Shown here in pieces: positions 26,144-35,290 of a stretch of DNA of 64,000 bases. Origin of the DNA: Aquimarina mycalae. GTDB lineage: Bacteria > Bacteroidota > Bacteroidia > Flavobacteriales > Flavobacteriaceae. Numbering within the stretch: the stretch's first letter is position 1; each line of letters starts with the position of its first letter. Location: contig NZ_JARYGY010000001.1 in NCBI RefSeq assembly GCF_029906345.1, positions 904,851 through 968,850 of the forward strand, written 5' to 3'. The translations under genes were made by a program, and so were the position numbers. The notes under the pieces were generated by a model. The model saw only the letters and a program-made list of their open reading frames with translations, made no database searches and was not told the DNA's origin.

Positions 26144-26350
26144 AAGAGCATACAACAATTTGTATATTGCATATGCCGCCTTCGACAGGTAAACGCAACA
26201 CACAAGGAATATCACAAGCAATTCAAACGAAAAATATAAGCATTGTATTAACCATACATTTTTGTAGGTTAATACTAAATCTCCAAACGAATTCGCAATA
26301 CGTAACGGAATCATACCTTACATGGAACGTTTATTAACCAATCCAAGAAA
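26144..26350. other. Spacer with palindromic segments after the nuclease-like gene
   Basis: The 200-base spacer begins GCATACAACAATTTG close to the stop codon. It contains TATTGC (near 26165) and GCAATA (near 26294) as complementary pieces, plus several shorter palindromic words. No coding region or promoter is evident. Its GCATACAAC start approximately complements GTTGTTGCATGC before the nuclease-like gene, again a cassette-like boundary but imperfect. Confidence 0.4.
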
Positions 26351-26351
26351 A

Positions 26352-26408
26352 ATCAAAAAACATGGTAACATTTTGCACAGATACGACATACACATAAAAC
26401 GTTGTACA
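26352..26408. repeat. Direct repeat before the DUF695/RraB gene
   Basis: The segment containing ATGGTAACATTTTGCACAG and CGACATACACATAAAACGTTGTA recurs with few mismatches immediately after the following gene at 27249-27297. A weaker relative is at 33443-33500 (GGGTAACATTTTG ... TTGTAATACACTATG). Confidence 0.7.
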
Positions 26409-26426
26409 CCATACTTACTACTTAGC

Positions 26427-27248
26427 ATGAAAAAAACACACATACTTCTTATTTTTGTTATTGTTTGTAGCTTACATACTTTTGGACAGAAAGAAGTCGA
26501 AAACTGGGAATCTTACATTGCTGCATACGAAGAAAATAAACCAGGATCAACCACAGTGAGAATGGATATTGTGGATCAAACTCCTATTGCTGAGTATCCA
26601 TATATTTTGGTAACAGGAATCAAATACGAAAGTAAAAGAGCCGATGGATTCCCTGAAGACGAAACCTTTACACTCTTACATAAACTCGGAGATCAACTAG
26701 CAGAACTCATCAATGAAAACTCTAAAAATATGTTTGTTGGTTCCTTCATGTTTAATTTTGAACGCCTGGAATACTTTTACATCAAAACAAATAAAGGAAT
26801 TGAACATAAACTTAAAGAATTCTATAATGCAAATTATCCAAATAATGAATATTATATAAACCTTAAGGAAGACAAAAGCTGGAGTTATTATAGAGAATTT
26901 CTTTATCCTAACGAAGAGATTCTTGAATATCTTGGAGATCAAAATGTTGTTGAAGCATTAATAAAGGCTGGAGATAATCTGAGTAAAGCTCGACGAGTTG
27001 ATCATTGGACATATTTTGATGATAAATCCAACATGGAATCCTTCAAAAAAGAAATCAAAAAACTGGGATTCAAGGTTCAGGATTCAACAAAAAAAGAGAG
27101 CGAAGCTAAACCTTATGCTGTACAATTTTATAGAATAGACAATGTTGACCTGGATTCAATTTACAGCATAACTTCTTCATTAAGAAAATTGGCAATTTCA
27201 TATCAAGGCGATTACGATGGTTGGGAAACCTCCGTTGAAAAAAATTAA
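26427..27248 (+). CDS. Exported DUF695 / RraB-like two-domain protein
   Basis: The 273-residue protein starts at ATG 26427 with a signal peptide (HILLIFVIVCSLHTFGQ). The first domain (about 25-160) has the DUF695 pattern ENWESYIAAYEENKPGSTTVRMDI and FTLLHKLGDQL, and the second (about 165-270) resembles the regulator of RNase E B (RraB) fold: DHWTYFDDKSNMESFKKEIKKLGFKVQ and YAVQFYRIDNVDLDSI. DUF695-RraB fusions are usually cytoplasmic in other bacteria; here a signal peptide is present, so an RNase role is doubtful. The gene is bracketed by about 50-base direct repeats. The upstream frame to 26322 runs through the repeat and is rejected. Confidence 0.75.
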   Translation: MKKTHILLIFVIVCSLHTFGQKEVENWESYIAAYEENKPGSTTVRMDIVDQTPIAEYPYILVTGIKYESKRADGFPEDETFTLLHKLGDQLAELINENSKNMFVGSFMFNFERLEYFYIKTNKGIEHKLKEFYNANYPNNEYYINLKEDKSWSYYREFLYPNEEILEYLGDQNVVEALIKAGDNLSKARRVDHWTYFDDKSNMESFKKEIKKLGFKVQDSTKKESEAKPYAVQFYRIDNVDLDSIYSITSSLRKLAISYQGDYDGWETSVEKN

Positions 27249-27297
27249 AAAACAAGGTAACATTTAACGCAGATCCGACATACACAGTAAACCTTGT
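27249..27297. repeat. Direct repeat after the DUF695/RraB gene
   Basis: This segment (AAGGTAACATTTAACGCAG, CGACATACACAGTAAACCTTGTA) matches 26352-26408 in the same orientation with under ten mismatches. It begins right after the gene's stop codon, so gene plus one repeat copy could be excised or gained as a unit. Confidence 0.7.
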
Positions 27298-27421
27298 ATC
27301 CTATCTCAAAATTAGCGCGCTGAGAATTCAAAAAGAAAACACATTTGAATGAAGTTCTAATCTTTAGGATGTATATTTAACCAAAAAACTGAGCATTTAA
27401 AGTAAAATAGATTAAACCTTT

Positions 27422-28108
27422 ATGAATTTACACACATTTCAGAAATACCGAAAACCTATACTACTGCTTAAAATTTGTTTGCTTCTTGTTAGTTGTAGCG
27501 ACTATGATGAAACAGAGGCTCCTTTGTTAGGTAATGATTTCCTTGGTAAAGATTATTTCTATTATGAATTTGATGGTACGAAAGCGTATGAATATTGGGA
27601 CAGGATTTATGTTGACACTAGAGAACAAATCGAACCTTCTTCCATACATAGTCTTATAAGTGGTCCTAATTCAAGGGTAGGTTTTGGAGAATTTGGATAT
27701 GGTGAATCAGCAGGTTTTTCATCATCTTTCTATTTTTGGTTACCTATAAGGGAAAGTCAAATTCAAAATATTGTTTTACCATTTAGAAGCGAAACTACCA
27801 GTTTTGTTGGGTTTCCAAGTTCTAATTTTGACAGTAATCTCATTTTCCAACTAAGCACATATATCTACAAAGAAAACACTTCATGGCGAACTTTAGATAG
27901 TGAAGAGTGGTCGTATCATAGTTCTGAAGATTTCCAACAAAAAAACTATCACATTTTAAAGAGTATTACTTTGTTAGATTCATCAGATGAACATGTTAAT
28001 ACTTATAAAATAGAAGGTGAGTTTGAGGCGCATCTATATTATGAAGAATCTACTTCGTTAAAACCTGTTTATGGAAAATATAGGATTGAGCTGATCGTAT
28101 ATAAATGA
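27422..28108 (+). CDS. Lipoprotein of unknown function
   Basis: The 228-residue protein has a lipobox (CLLLVSC, Cys25) preceded by a basic N-terminus. The mature domain is aromatic- and Ser-rich, with DYFYYEFDGTKAYEYWDRIYVD and GKYRIELIVYK at the end, consistent with an all-beta surface lipoprotein. I do not recognise a family. It lies alone between two long spacers in the island. Confidence 0.65.
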   Translation: MNLHTFQKYRKPILLLKICLLLVSCSDYDETEAPLLGNDFLGKDYFYYEFDGTKAYEYWDRIYVDTREQIEPSSIHSLISGPNSRVGFGEFGYGESAGFSSSFYFWLPIRESQIQNIVLPFRSETTSFVGFPSSNFDSNLIFQLSTYIYKENTSWRTLDSEEWSYHSSEDFQQKNYHILKSITLLDSSDEHVNTYKIEGEFEAHLYYEESTSLKPVYGKYRIELIVYK

Positions 28109-28269
28109 ATATAATCAAGACGGCTACATCTTTTTGATTTGCTTTATAAAGCAACAGATAACACAAATCATACGTTTTGACTAAGTGCTTCATCAAAAGT
28201 TTACTAATTTTATCCACGCTACGATTCATATCAAAAATCGTTGTTTGTCTTTAACACTTAATAATTATA

Positions 28270-29286
28270 ATGAAACTTATAAAGAAAATTTTTAAAAGAA
28301 TCTTTCTCTCCTTTGGATTATTAATAGTTCTAATCATTCTAGCAGGTTTGGTTTTTCGTTTATTTGGTCCTGAACCACATAAGCCTATCGGAGCACTTGT
28401 GGATATCGATGGTGTTAAGTTTCATGTTAATTCTACGGGAAAGAAAAACAACAAACCAACGCTTGTTATTGAAGGAGGTGGCGGATTATCAACCGAATAT
28501 TATCATTGGTTGAGCGAAGGTCTTAAAGACAGCTTGCGTGTTGTGCGTTATGACCGTGCAGGTGTTGGATATAGTGAATTAAGTGATTCACCACGTGATC
28601 TGGAAACCATTGCAAAAGAATTACATACACTTTTAGAAAAGACAGGAGAATCACCACCTTATATTTTGGCTGGTCATTCATTAGGCGGACCTTACATACG
28701 TGTATTTACACAACTTTACCCAGATGAAGTAGCTGCTTTGGTTTTTATAGACTCCACGCATCCTGAACAGGTTGAACGGTTTAATGCTGCCCCAAAATCT
28801 TCTTTTAGGTATAAATCAGTGATTTGGGGATTGAACGTAGCAACATTTTTCGCAGATGTAGGTGCCATAGGTTTATTAGAAAGTTTTACCGAACCAATAT
28901 TTGCTGGAGAAGGTTTACCAGATGAAATCAATAGTCGTATGCGCGATGTGCTATTGGATGGAAAACGCTTGAGAGCATATACAGTAGAAATGAAAAATTA
29001 CCACACTGGATTAAAACGAGCACAGAAAGCTAATGAATTTGGCGCAATACCTATTAGAGTATTCACGGCAATAGAAATAAATAGAGCTTCTTATGAAGAA
29101 AGAGGCATTGATCCAGAAAAGCACTTACAGGAATTAATAGAAGGCCAGAAAGAGTTTACAACCCTTTCGACTCAAGGAAAACAAATTTTAATAGACGGGA
29201 ACCATCAGACTATTTTCACAAAGAAAAAGAACGCCGAAATTATTTGTAGAGAAATCATTCAGCTGTCAGAAGAATTAAAAAAATAA
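28270..29286 (+). CDS. Membrane-anchored alpha/beta hydrolase
   Basis: The 338-residue protein has an N-terminal transmembrane anchor (residues 11-31) and an alpha/beta hydrolase domain: oxyanion region LVIEGGGGLSTEYYHWL, YDRAGVGYSE, nucleophile elbow GHSLGG (135-140, Ser137), VFIDSTHPEQ and the catalytic His in DGNHQTIF. The active site probably faces the periplasm. Substrate is unknown; esterases and haloalkane-like hydrolases share these motifs. It lies between two long spacers and appears monocistronic. Confidence 0.88.
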   Translation: MKLIKKIFKRIFLSFGLLIVLIILAGLVFRLFGPEPHKPIGALVDIDGVKFHVNSTGKKNNKPTLVIEGGGGLSTEYYHWLSEGLKDSLRVVRYDRAGVGYSELSDSPRDLETIAKELHTLLEKTGESPPYILAGHSLGGPYIRVFTQLYPDEVAALVFIDSTHPEQVERFNAAPKSSFRYKSVIWGLNVATFFADVGAIGLLESFTEPIFAGEGLPDEINSRMRDVLLDGKRLRAYTVEMKNYHTGLKRAQKANEFGAIPIRVFTAIEINRASYEERGIDPEKHLQELIEGQKEFTTLSTQGKQILIDGNHQTIFTKKKNAEIICREIIQLSEELKK

Positions 29287-29332
29287 TAGCGATAATTTAC
29301 TGGTCATAAAATTAGATAAGACACTACATTGG

Positions 29333-29460
29333 CTATACGTAATTACGTATCCATCTCATTTTTTAAGAAGCACGCCAAATGTAAAATTTCTATATTTGAC
29401 TTAGCACCAACAAGAAACGTATAGCGTATCACCTACCCTATGTTTCTAATACAAGATGTT
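29333..29460. repeat. Long hairpin repeat, copy B (homologous to 24537-24698)
   Basis: CTATACGT (29333-29340) is complementary to ACGTATAG (29417-29424). A 16-base perfect palindrome, ATACGTAATTACGTAT, occupies 29335-29350. Between them CGCCAAATGTAAAATTT (29373-29389) and CTTAGCACCAA (29400-29410) match copy A, as does GTATCACCTACCCTATGTTTCTAATAC further right. It ends close to the start of the next gene, as copy A does. Confidence 0.7.
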
Positions 29461-29478
29461 AACAGTAATAAAGCTATT

Positions 29479-30993
29479 ATGAAAATCGTCAAATTAATAT
29501 TTATTCTGTTTCTCCCTATCATTTGTTTTTCACAAAAAAGTAGGCTACATACTTTTATCAATGACTCTCTGGATAATTATATAGAAAAAGGAATTACTGA
29601 ATGGAAGATTCCTGGTCTTGCAATTGGGATCGTAAAAGACGGAAAACTTATTTTCAATAAAGGCTACGGACACAAAAGTATTCACAAACACGCTCCTATC
29701 GATTCAAACACACTGTTTACGATTGGTTCTTTGACTAAAGCAATTACTTGTGCTTCTACAGTAATTGTTGCTGAAAAGGATTCCTTATCACTAAATGACC
29801 CAATAAAAAAATGGCTTCCTGAGTTTAGTCTAAAAGATGAAAATGATACGATAATAATAGAAGATATTCTTACAGGAAGAACAGGTTTAGGAAGTCATAA
29901 AGGAGATTTCCTATTTTGGAAAACTCATTTGGATGGTTCGGACTTAATGAGAATACTTCCTCACATAAAACCAGAGACAGAAGTAAGGCGAAAATTTATT
30001 TACAATAACATCTCCTATGTACTCTTAAATGAGATATTTTTAAACGCAACTGGTAAGGATTGGGCAGAAACTGTAGCAACCGATTTTTTTACTCCTCTAA
30101 AAATGAGCAATAGTTACACCTCTGTTTCCAATATTCCTGTATCAAGTAGAGTAAACTTGGCCTCACCTCATCTGAAACACAAATCAAAGATACTATCAAT
30201 CGAAGAAGAAAAGATCGAGAATATGGGACCTGCGGGTTCCATCGTATCGACATCTACAGATATAAGTAAATGGATCATTGAGTTTATCAATGATAAAGGG
30301 ATTCTTCCTGTTTCTGTAAAGAAAAGAATACGAAAACCATATCAGTTAAAAGGATACAGAACAAAAAAAGATAACAGAAATCAACTTCGGTTTTTATTCA
30401 GTGGAATGGGATGGAATATTTTTGACGAATTTGATACATTGACATACGTACATGATGGAGGAACTGATGGTACTAAATCCTATCTTATGATAATTCCAGA
30501 AGAACAATACGGCGTCATTGTATTGACAAATTCGCGTTCTCATAATTTTAGTGAAGCACTGATCGATGAGCTACATTATGCTTTAATGGAAGAGGGTTTT
30601 CAAAATTTCAGTAAAGATTACTTGATTGACTACACTACCGAAGAAAAAGAAAATCTCGCAGAGATAAAGAAAATAGACGTTTTGATAAAAGATAATTCTC
30701 AAAAACTATCAGATCGAAAAAAATTTATCGGAACATATTCTAACCCGCTATATGGCAATATGTCTATTGTTGAATCAAACAACCAGTTACAATTAATCCT
30801 GTCTCAACATCAGCATAACCTACAAGGAAAATTAGATTATATCGGTGATAACAACTTTTGGATTACATTCTCATTACCAGCGTTCTCATCTACAAAAATT
30901 GAGTTTTCCATAAAGGATAAGAAAATAGAAGGTTTTAAATATTTAGCCGAAACATCAGGTGATAGTAACTATTGGTTTAAAAAAAATGATTAA
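29479..30993 (+). CDS. Exported serine hydrolase, beta-lactamase/class C penicillin-binding fold
   Basis: The 504-residue protein starts at ATG 29479 (MKIVKLIFILFLP) with a signal peptide ending CFSQ. The beta-lactamase-like domain has Ser84-x-x-Lys87 in GSLTKA, a YNN (YxN) motif in FIYNNISYV and HDGGTDGT at the KTG-equivalent position. A C-terminal extension (about 400-504) resembles the DUF3471-type lipocalin-like domain of such hydrolases (GTYSNPLYGNMSIVESNNQLQL). Substrates are probably D-amino-acid peptides or esters rather than beta-lactams. A second member of the fold is at 31779. The frame extending to 29440 lies in the repeat and is rejected. Confidence 0.87.
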   Translation: MKIVKLIFILFLPIICFSQKSRLHTFINDSLDNYIEKGITEWKIPGLAIGIVKDGKLIFNKGYGHKSIHKHAPIDSNTLFTIGSLTKAITCASTVIVAEKDSLSLNDPIKKWLPEFSLKDENDTIIIEDILTGRTGLGSHKGDFLFWKTHLDGSDLMRILPHIKPETEVRRKFIYNNISYVLLNEIFLNATGKDWAETVATDFFTPLKMSNSYTSVSNIPVSSRVNLASPHLKHKSKILSIEEEKIENMGPAGSIVSTSTDISKWIIEFINDKGILPVSVKKRIRKPYQLKGYRTKKDNRNQLRFLFSGMGWNIFDEFDTLTYVHDGGTDGTKSYLMIIPEEQYGVIVLTNSRSHNFSEALIDELHYALMEEGFQNFSKDYLIDYTTEEKENLAEIKKIDVLIKDNSQKLSDRKKFIGTYSNPLYGNMSIVESNNQLQLILSQHQHNLQGKLDYIGDNNFWITFSLPAFSSTKIEFSIKDKKIEGFKYLAETSGDSNYWFKKND

Positions 30994-31050
30994 TATGTTA
31001 TTCTTCTAAGAAGAATATATTAAACAATAACTGATACGTGTCGAAATAAT

Positions 31051-31683
31051 ATGAAGCTACCCAAAGAAATACAAGAATTTATAAGTAAAGGAGTCGAATT
31101 AGAAAATTATTGTTTACCTCATTTCTATCCTGAATTAGATTCATTCGAGGATTTTCAAATCGGTTACAAAGTAAATGGTGTAAGTGGTGAAAAAGAAACA
31201 GGAACTAAAGAGGGTGATTTTAAAGAAGCATGGTATGTAATATGCTCTGCCTATGCCAATGATCCTTTCTTTATTGATATCACGGAAATGAATAAGAATT
31301 TTCCAGTTTATTTTGCCTGGCATGGAGCAGGAAAGTGGACTGCGATAAAAGTTGCTGAAAATATAAGTGACTTTTCTAATAAAATTAAACTGCTTAAAGA
31401 TTTAGAAACAAGTAATGACGATATTAGAAAAGAATTTAAAAAGAATTTTGATGTAAATAATGAATTTTGGAAGGAAGTGTACGATGGATATGAGGAAGAG
31501 GAAGAGTTTAACTCAGCGTATCAATCACCAACCGAACAAGAAAAACGCATTCATGAAATCAATAAAGCATTAATCGTTCTAAAGGAGGATAAGCAAAAAG
31601 GAACTATAACACTAAAAAACTATCTTGTAATGAAACGAGAGCTAGCAGATGAAATGCACGCATTAAAATCTAATATTAAATAA
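31051..31683 (+). CDS. Cytoplasmic protein with SMI1/KNR4 (SUKH)-like domain
   Basis: The 210-residue protein has an acidic N-terminus (LPKEIQEFISKGVELENY), the run AWYVICSAYANDPFFIDITEMN and FPVYFAWHGAGKWTAIKVAENISDF, which resemble the core of SUKH-superfamily proteins, and a C-terminal charged helix (EEEEEFN, EQEKRIHEINKALIVLKEDKQKG). SUKH proteins often serve as immunity proteins to contact-dependent toxins, but no toxin gene is seen here. The family call is by eye and tentative. It follows the upstream hydrolase gene by 57 bases and may be cotranscribed. Confidence 0.5.
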   Translation: MKLPKEIQEFISKGVELENYCLPHFYPELDSFEDFQIGYKVNGVSGEKETGTKEGDFKEAWYVICSAYANDPFFIDITEMNKNFPVYFAWHGAGKWTAIKVAENISDFSNKIKLLKDLETSNDDIRKEFKKNFDVNNEFWKEVYDGYEEEEEFNSAYQSPTEQEKRIHEINKALIVLKEDKQKGTITLKNYLVMKRELADEMHALKSNIK

Positions 31684-31778
31684 ATACTGCTAGTATTGTA
31701 TAGCAAATTATAACTAGATATGCACAAACCTTACTACTTATACTACACATGAACATAGGTTTAAAAAACAAACAGTCA

Positions 31779-32873
31779 ATGAAAGAAAATGTACAGAAAC
31801 TATTGGTTTCTTTATTAGTAGCAATTACGGTAACGAGTTGCTATTCGCAAAACAAAATTAAAAACCTTGCAGGATTTGATGTTTCAATTGACGCTATAGA
31901 TACCTTTATTACATCAAGAATGGACTCTCTTAAAATTCCTGGCCTTTCTATTGCAGTTATAAACGATAGTAAAGTAGTATATCATAAGACATTTGGATAT
32001 GCAAACCTTGAAAAAAAATTGCCAGTAACCAACAAAACCATGTTTGAAGGAGCCTCCATATCAAAATCAGTATTTGCATTTTTTGTAATGTTATTTGTAG
32101 AAGAAGGCAAATTAGATCTGGATACACCATTGTACAAATACCTTCCTTATCCAGATATATCTCATGACGAAAGGTATAAAAAAATAACAGCCAGAATGGT
32201 CTTAAGTCATAGGTCAGGATTTCCAAATTGGAGAGAAAACGAAGAGGATAAAAAACTTAAAATTAAATTTGAACCAGGCACAGATTATGAATATTCTGGA
32301 GAAGGATATCAATATCTTGCTACAGTTCTAAAACATATAGAACGCACTGATTGGAGTGGTCTAGAAGCCATTTTTCAGGACAAGGTAGCAAAACCATTGA
32401 ATATGGAACATACCGTGTTCATTCCTACTGCTTACACTTTTAAAAATAAAGCAGAACCATATAACAACCAGCAAGAATGGATTGATTGGCAAAATGACTA
32501 TTGGTACAAAAAAGATAAAGGTACATTTGTTGCACCTTCATCCATTCATACAGAGTCGTTAGATTTCTCTAAATGGATGATCGGAGTTATGAATGACAAA
32601 ATTTTATCCGCAAATAGTTACAGTCAATTATTAAAACATCATTCAAAAATAACTACATCTCCTACAGGTATACATGTCTATTATACATTGGGTTTTCTGA
32701 CTGCAGATGGAGATTATAGCAATACTTATTTTCACGGAGGAAATAATGCTGGATTTACCTGTTCGTATCTTTTGGATACCAAAAAAGATTGGGGGTATGT
32801 ACTTTTTACCAATTCAGAATATGGAGATAAACTTGGTGATGAAGTATGGAATTATTTCGAAAAAGAATACTAA
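31779..32873 (+). CDS. Serine hydrolase lipoprotein, beta-lactamase/class C fold
   Basis: The 364-residue protein starting at ATG 31779 (MKENVQKLLV) has a lipobox-like TVTSC (Cys21), the catalytic Ser93-x-x-Lys96 (SISK), a YSG motif in YEYSGEGYQY, and FHGGNNAGF as the third motif. It is a compact single-domain hydrolase, unlike the 29479 protein with its C-terminal extension. Likely acts in the periplasm or on the outer membrane on peptides or esters. An in-frame ATG at 31749 exists but would displace the signal sequence from the N-terminus. Confidence 0.87.
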   Translation: MKENVQKLLVSLLVAITVTSCYSQNKIKNLAGFDVSIDAIDTFITSRMDSLKIPGLSIAVINDSKVVYHKTFGYANLEKKLPVTNKTMFEGASISKSVFAFFVMLFVEEGKLDLDTPLYKYLPYPDISHDERYKKITARMVLSHRSGFPNWRENEEDKKLKIKFEPGTDYEYSGEGYQYLATVLKHIERTDWSGLEAIFQDKVAKPLNMEHTVFIPTAYTFKNKAEPYNNQQEWIDWQNDYWYKKDKGTFVAPSSIHTESLDFSKWMIGVMNDKILSANSYSQLLKHHSKITTSPTGIHVYYTLGFLTADGDYSNTYFHGGNNAGFTCSYLLDTKKDWGYVLFTNSEYGDKLGDEVWNYFEKEY

Positions 32874-32929
32874 ACGAAGTAATCATCCAAAGCTAAGTAC
32901 GATTACACTGCAAAAAAGAAAACAATGCT

Positions 32930-33355
32930 ATGAAAAACACCTTTATAATTATATTTCTAATCAGTACGCTAACCTCATTTGCGCAATCCAATCAAATATC
33001 GGGTGAATACTTTCGTGAGCTTGGTAACCAAGAACACTATATTGAATATAAATTAAATTTACATCAGGATGGAACATTTACATTTCACTCGTATACAAAC
33101 GTACAAGCAGGAATTCCTCCAATTGTCCATAAATATGGTAAAGGTCTCTGGAAAGTAGATGGCAAAATTGTTTCTTTTAGTACAGATAAGGAAAAAGACA
33201 TAGACCAGAAACACACCTTAGATTTTAGTAATTCCAGGGCACGATTTATAACAAAACCTTCTAGAGATAAAACAGATCGAGTCATAAAAACCAGACTTCA
33301 GTTTTTCGAATCAGAAATCTTCTGGATTAAGCGACTTCAAATTTTTAAAATATAA
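32930..33355 (+). CDS. Small exported protein of unknown function
   Basis: The 141-residue protein has a signal peptide (TLTSFAQ) and a mature beta-rich domain containing SGEYFRELGNQEHYIEYKLNLHQDGTF and KGLWKVDGKIVSF, a lipocalin-like pattern common in small flavobacterial secreted proteins. It begins 57 bases after the hydrolase gene with no visible promoter, so cotranscription is likely. No family is assigned. Confidence 0.65.
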   Translation: MKNTFIIIFLISTLTSFAQSNQISGEYFRELGNQEHYIEYKLNLHQDGTFTFHSYTNVQAGIPPIVHKYGKGLWKVDGKIVSFSTDKEKDIDQKHTLDFSNSRARFITKPSRDKTDRVIKTRLQFFESEIFWIKRLQIFKI

Positions 33356-33442
33356 TTACCAAGATTCGCGACATCAACATATCGTATTTATCTAAGCATT
33401 GAGATCGTTAGAAAGACCTCTAAAAGCAAATTACTGGTAAAT

Positions 33443-33500
33443 AATCAAAAAAATAGGGTAACATTTTGGCTTACAATGACACTTATGTTTAACATTGTAA
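33443..33500. repeat. Diverged relative of the 26352/27249 repeat
   Basis: ATCAAAAAAATAGGGTAAC, then ATTTTG, and the end TTGTAATACACTATG align with the repeats at 26352 and 27249. Like the first of these it ends immediately before a start codon. Confidence 0.45.
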
Positions 33501-33506
33501 TACACT

Positions 33507-34061
33507 ATGAAGAAATACCTTGTAATACTTTTGACTATTTTAACTTTGACACAAGTTAAAGCTCAACTAATAAAAGAAAAATCTATTGATGCTTCTATCG
33601 GTTATGGTATAAGTTCACCATACGACGATGTTGATATAATTGGTTCTGGGTTTTATCTCCAAGGAGAATATGTACTTACTATCACAAAATGGATTGATAT
33701 TAGATCTTACGCAGGTTTAATACTCACTAAAACTGACGAGAATGAGCAGAATGCACCAGAATACGAATCTACTACAAGAGCTTTTCTAATTGGTGGAAAA
33801 ACTAGAATTAAGGCACCTATTCCTTGGGTAGCACCTTATTTAGAATTTGGAATTGGAGCATCAATTGGTTCGTTTGAAACCGTTACACCTTTTACCAATA
33901 TAAATGATAGTGGATTAATTATGCACATTCCTTTTTCTTTTGGACTGGAATTAGGACCAAAACACAATTATGATATTGCCTTCACCTATTATTTTCAGAA
34001 TACTGTAGAACAGTTTGCTGGAGCAGTAGCAGTAGGAATATCGATTCCACTGAAAAATTAA
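33507..34061 (+). CDS. Outer membrane beta-barrel protein, small (OmpW/OprF-like size)
   Basis: The 184-residue protein has a signal peptide (LTLTQVKAQ) and about eight amphipathic beta-strands, for example IDASIGYGISSP, GFYLQGEYVLTITKWIDIRSYAGLIL, APYLEFGIGASIG and the terminal GAVAVGISIPLKN. This fits a small eight-stranded outer membrane barrel. Function is unknown. The repeat 33443-33500 lies directly in front of it. Confidence 0.7.
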   Translation: MKKYLVILLTILTLTQVKAQLIKEKSIDASIGYGISSPYDDVDIIGSGFYLQGEYVLTITKWIDIRSYAGLILTKTDENEQNAPEYESTTRAFLIGGKTRIKAPIPWVAPYLEFGIGASIGSFETVTPFTNINDSGLIMHIPFSFGLELGPKHNYDIAFTYYFQNTVEQFAGAVAVGISIPLKN

Positions 34062-34284
34062 AATAGAACAACGATCAAAGAATATTTGTTAGCATGCTTT
34101 TCTTCTATGTTGGTAACAATTCATATCAGACAATTGAAGAAGCATAGGCACAAAATAATCCTTTAAGATATAAGAAATACGTTATTAAATGATGTTAACT
34201 CATTGAAAGGAACCGTTTACTCATTATAGTTTTTTAATCACTTCTTGGGGTTATAATTTTGAGAAACCAATAATTAAAAACAAA

Positions 34285-35259
34285 ATGAAAAGATCTTACC
34301 TCCTAATCTGTGCCATTCTTATATCACTAGCATCTTGTAAGTCCTCAAAAAGTATTTCTTCTGATCAAATCAAAGAACTGGATAAGGAACTTTTTAATAA
34401 AGGTGTTACCATTTTTGAAGTTATTGATGAAACAAGTATGAACTATGAAATAAAAAATAGTGATACTACAACATCCGAAGGAAAAATAAAACATAAAACA
34501 CTTACCTCAACAAAAGAAAACATATTAGACTATGCCTACGAACAATTTAAAGAAGTAGTAAACAACTACCCTAATTCTAATCTTTATCATAAGTCACTCT
34601 ATAATCTATCTCATATTAGTGCATTACTAGGCGATGAAGAAAAAGAGATAACATATCTTACTATGATCCTAGAAAGTAATGCCAATGATAGAGAACATAG
34701 TGGCCGTAGCGGTTTAATGTCTAATCCATATTCTAATTTCAAAAACGAAGCGAGTAATAGGCTAACAAATATTTATATCGCTAAAGGAGACTTTAAAAAA
34801 GCAATACAGTATAAAGAAATAAATAAAAAACATCCTTTACAGCATTTTTGCGGAAACGCCTTTGCTGCCGATGAAATGTACAGTGCTGGACAATATGCAA
34901 GAATATACAATGGATTAGGAGAGACTAAAAAAGCATTAAGCTATGTGCTACCGCATGTATTAGATGAAAATGGTTTAGCCAGCAATTTAGATATCATACA
35001 TTTATCTATTGAAATTCTTAAAAAAAACTACGAACCAGCAGTGTTACAACGTAATTTTGAAAAAGCAATGCAACATGTGTATACAAAAGCTATTACACAA
35101 AATGGTGACGAATGGATCAGATATTATATAAAATATTTTGATATCGAAATTGAAGTTCCTAGCTGGAATTTTACTTTTGATACTGATTCTGAAAAAGTGA
35201 AATCCAAATTAAAAAACACTATAATAAAGTCTGAATTTTATAAAGAATTAAATGAATAA
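34285..35259 (+). CDS. TPR-containing lipoprotein of unknown function
   Basis: The 324-residue protein has a lipobox (LISLASC, Cys18). Its mature part is helical, with TPR-like segments: LDYAYEQFKEVVNNYPNSNLYHKSLYNLSHISALLGD and ASNRLTNIYIAKGDFKKAIQYKEIN. TAnnTTTG-type TAATTTTG at 34254-34261 may be its -7 element, so it probably starts a new transcript. TPR lipoproteins usually scaffold other envelope proteins; partner unknown. Confidence 0.7.
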   Translation: MKRSYLLICAILISLASCKSSKSISSDQIKELDKELFNKGVTIFEVIDETSMNYEIKNSDTTTSEGKIKHKTLTSTKENILDYAYEQFKEVVNNYPNSNLYHKSLYNLSHISALLGDEEKEITYLTMILESNANDREHSGRSGLMSNPYSNFKNEASNRLTNIYIAKGDFKKAIQYKEINKKHPLQHFCGNAFAADEMYSAGQYARIYNGLGETKKALSYVLPHVLDENGLASNLDIIHLSIEILKKNYEPAVLQRNFEKAMQHVYTKAITQNGDEWIRYYIKYFDIEIEVPSWNFTFDTDSEKVKSKLKNTIIKSEFYKELNE

Positions 35260-35290
35260 CAATTAAAGATAGTGTAATGTATGCTATGTT

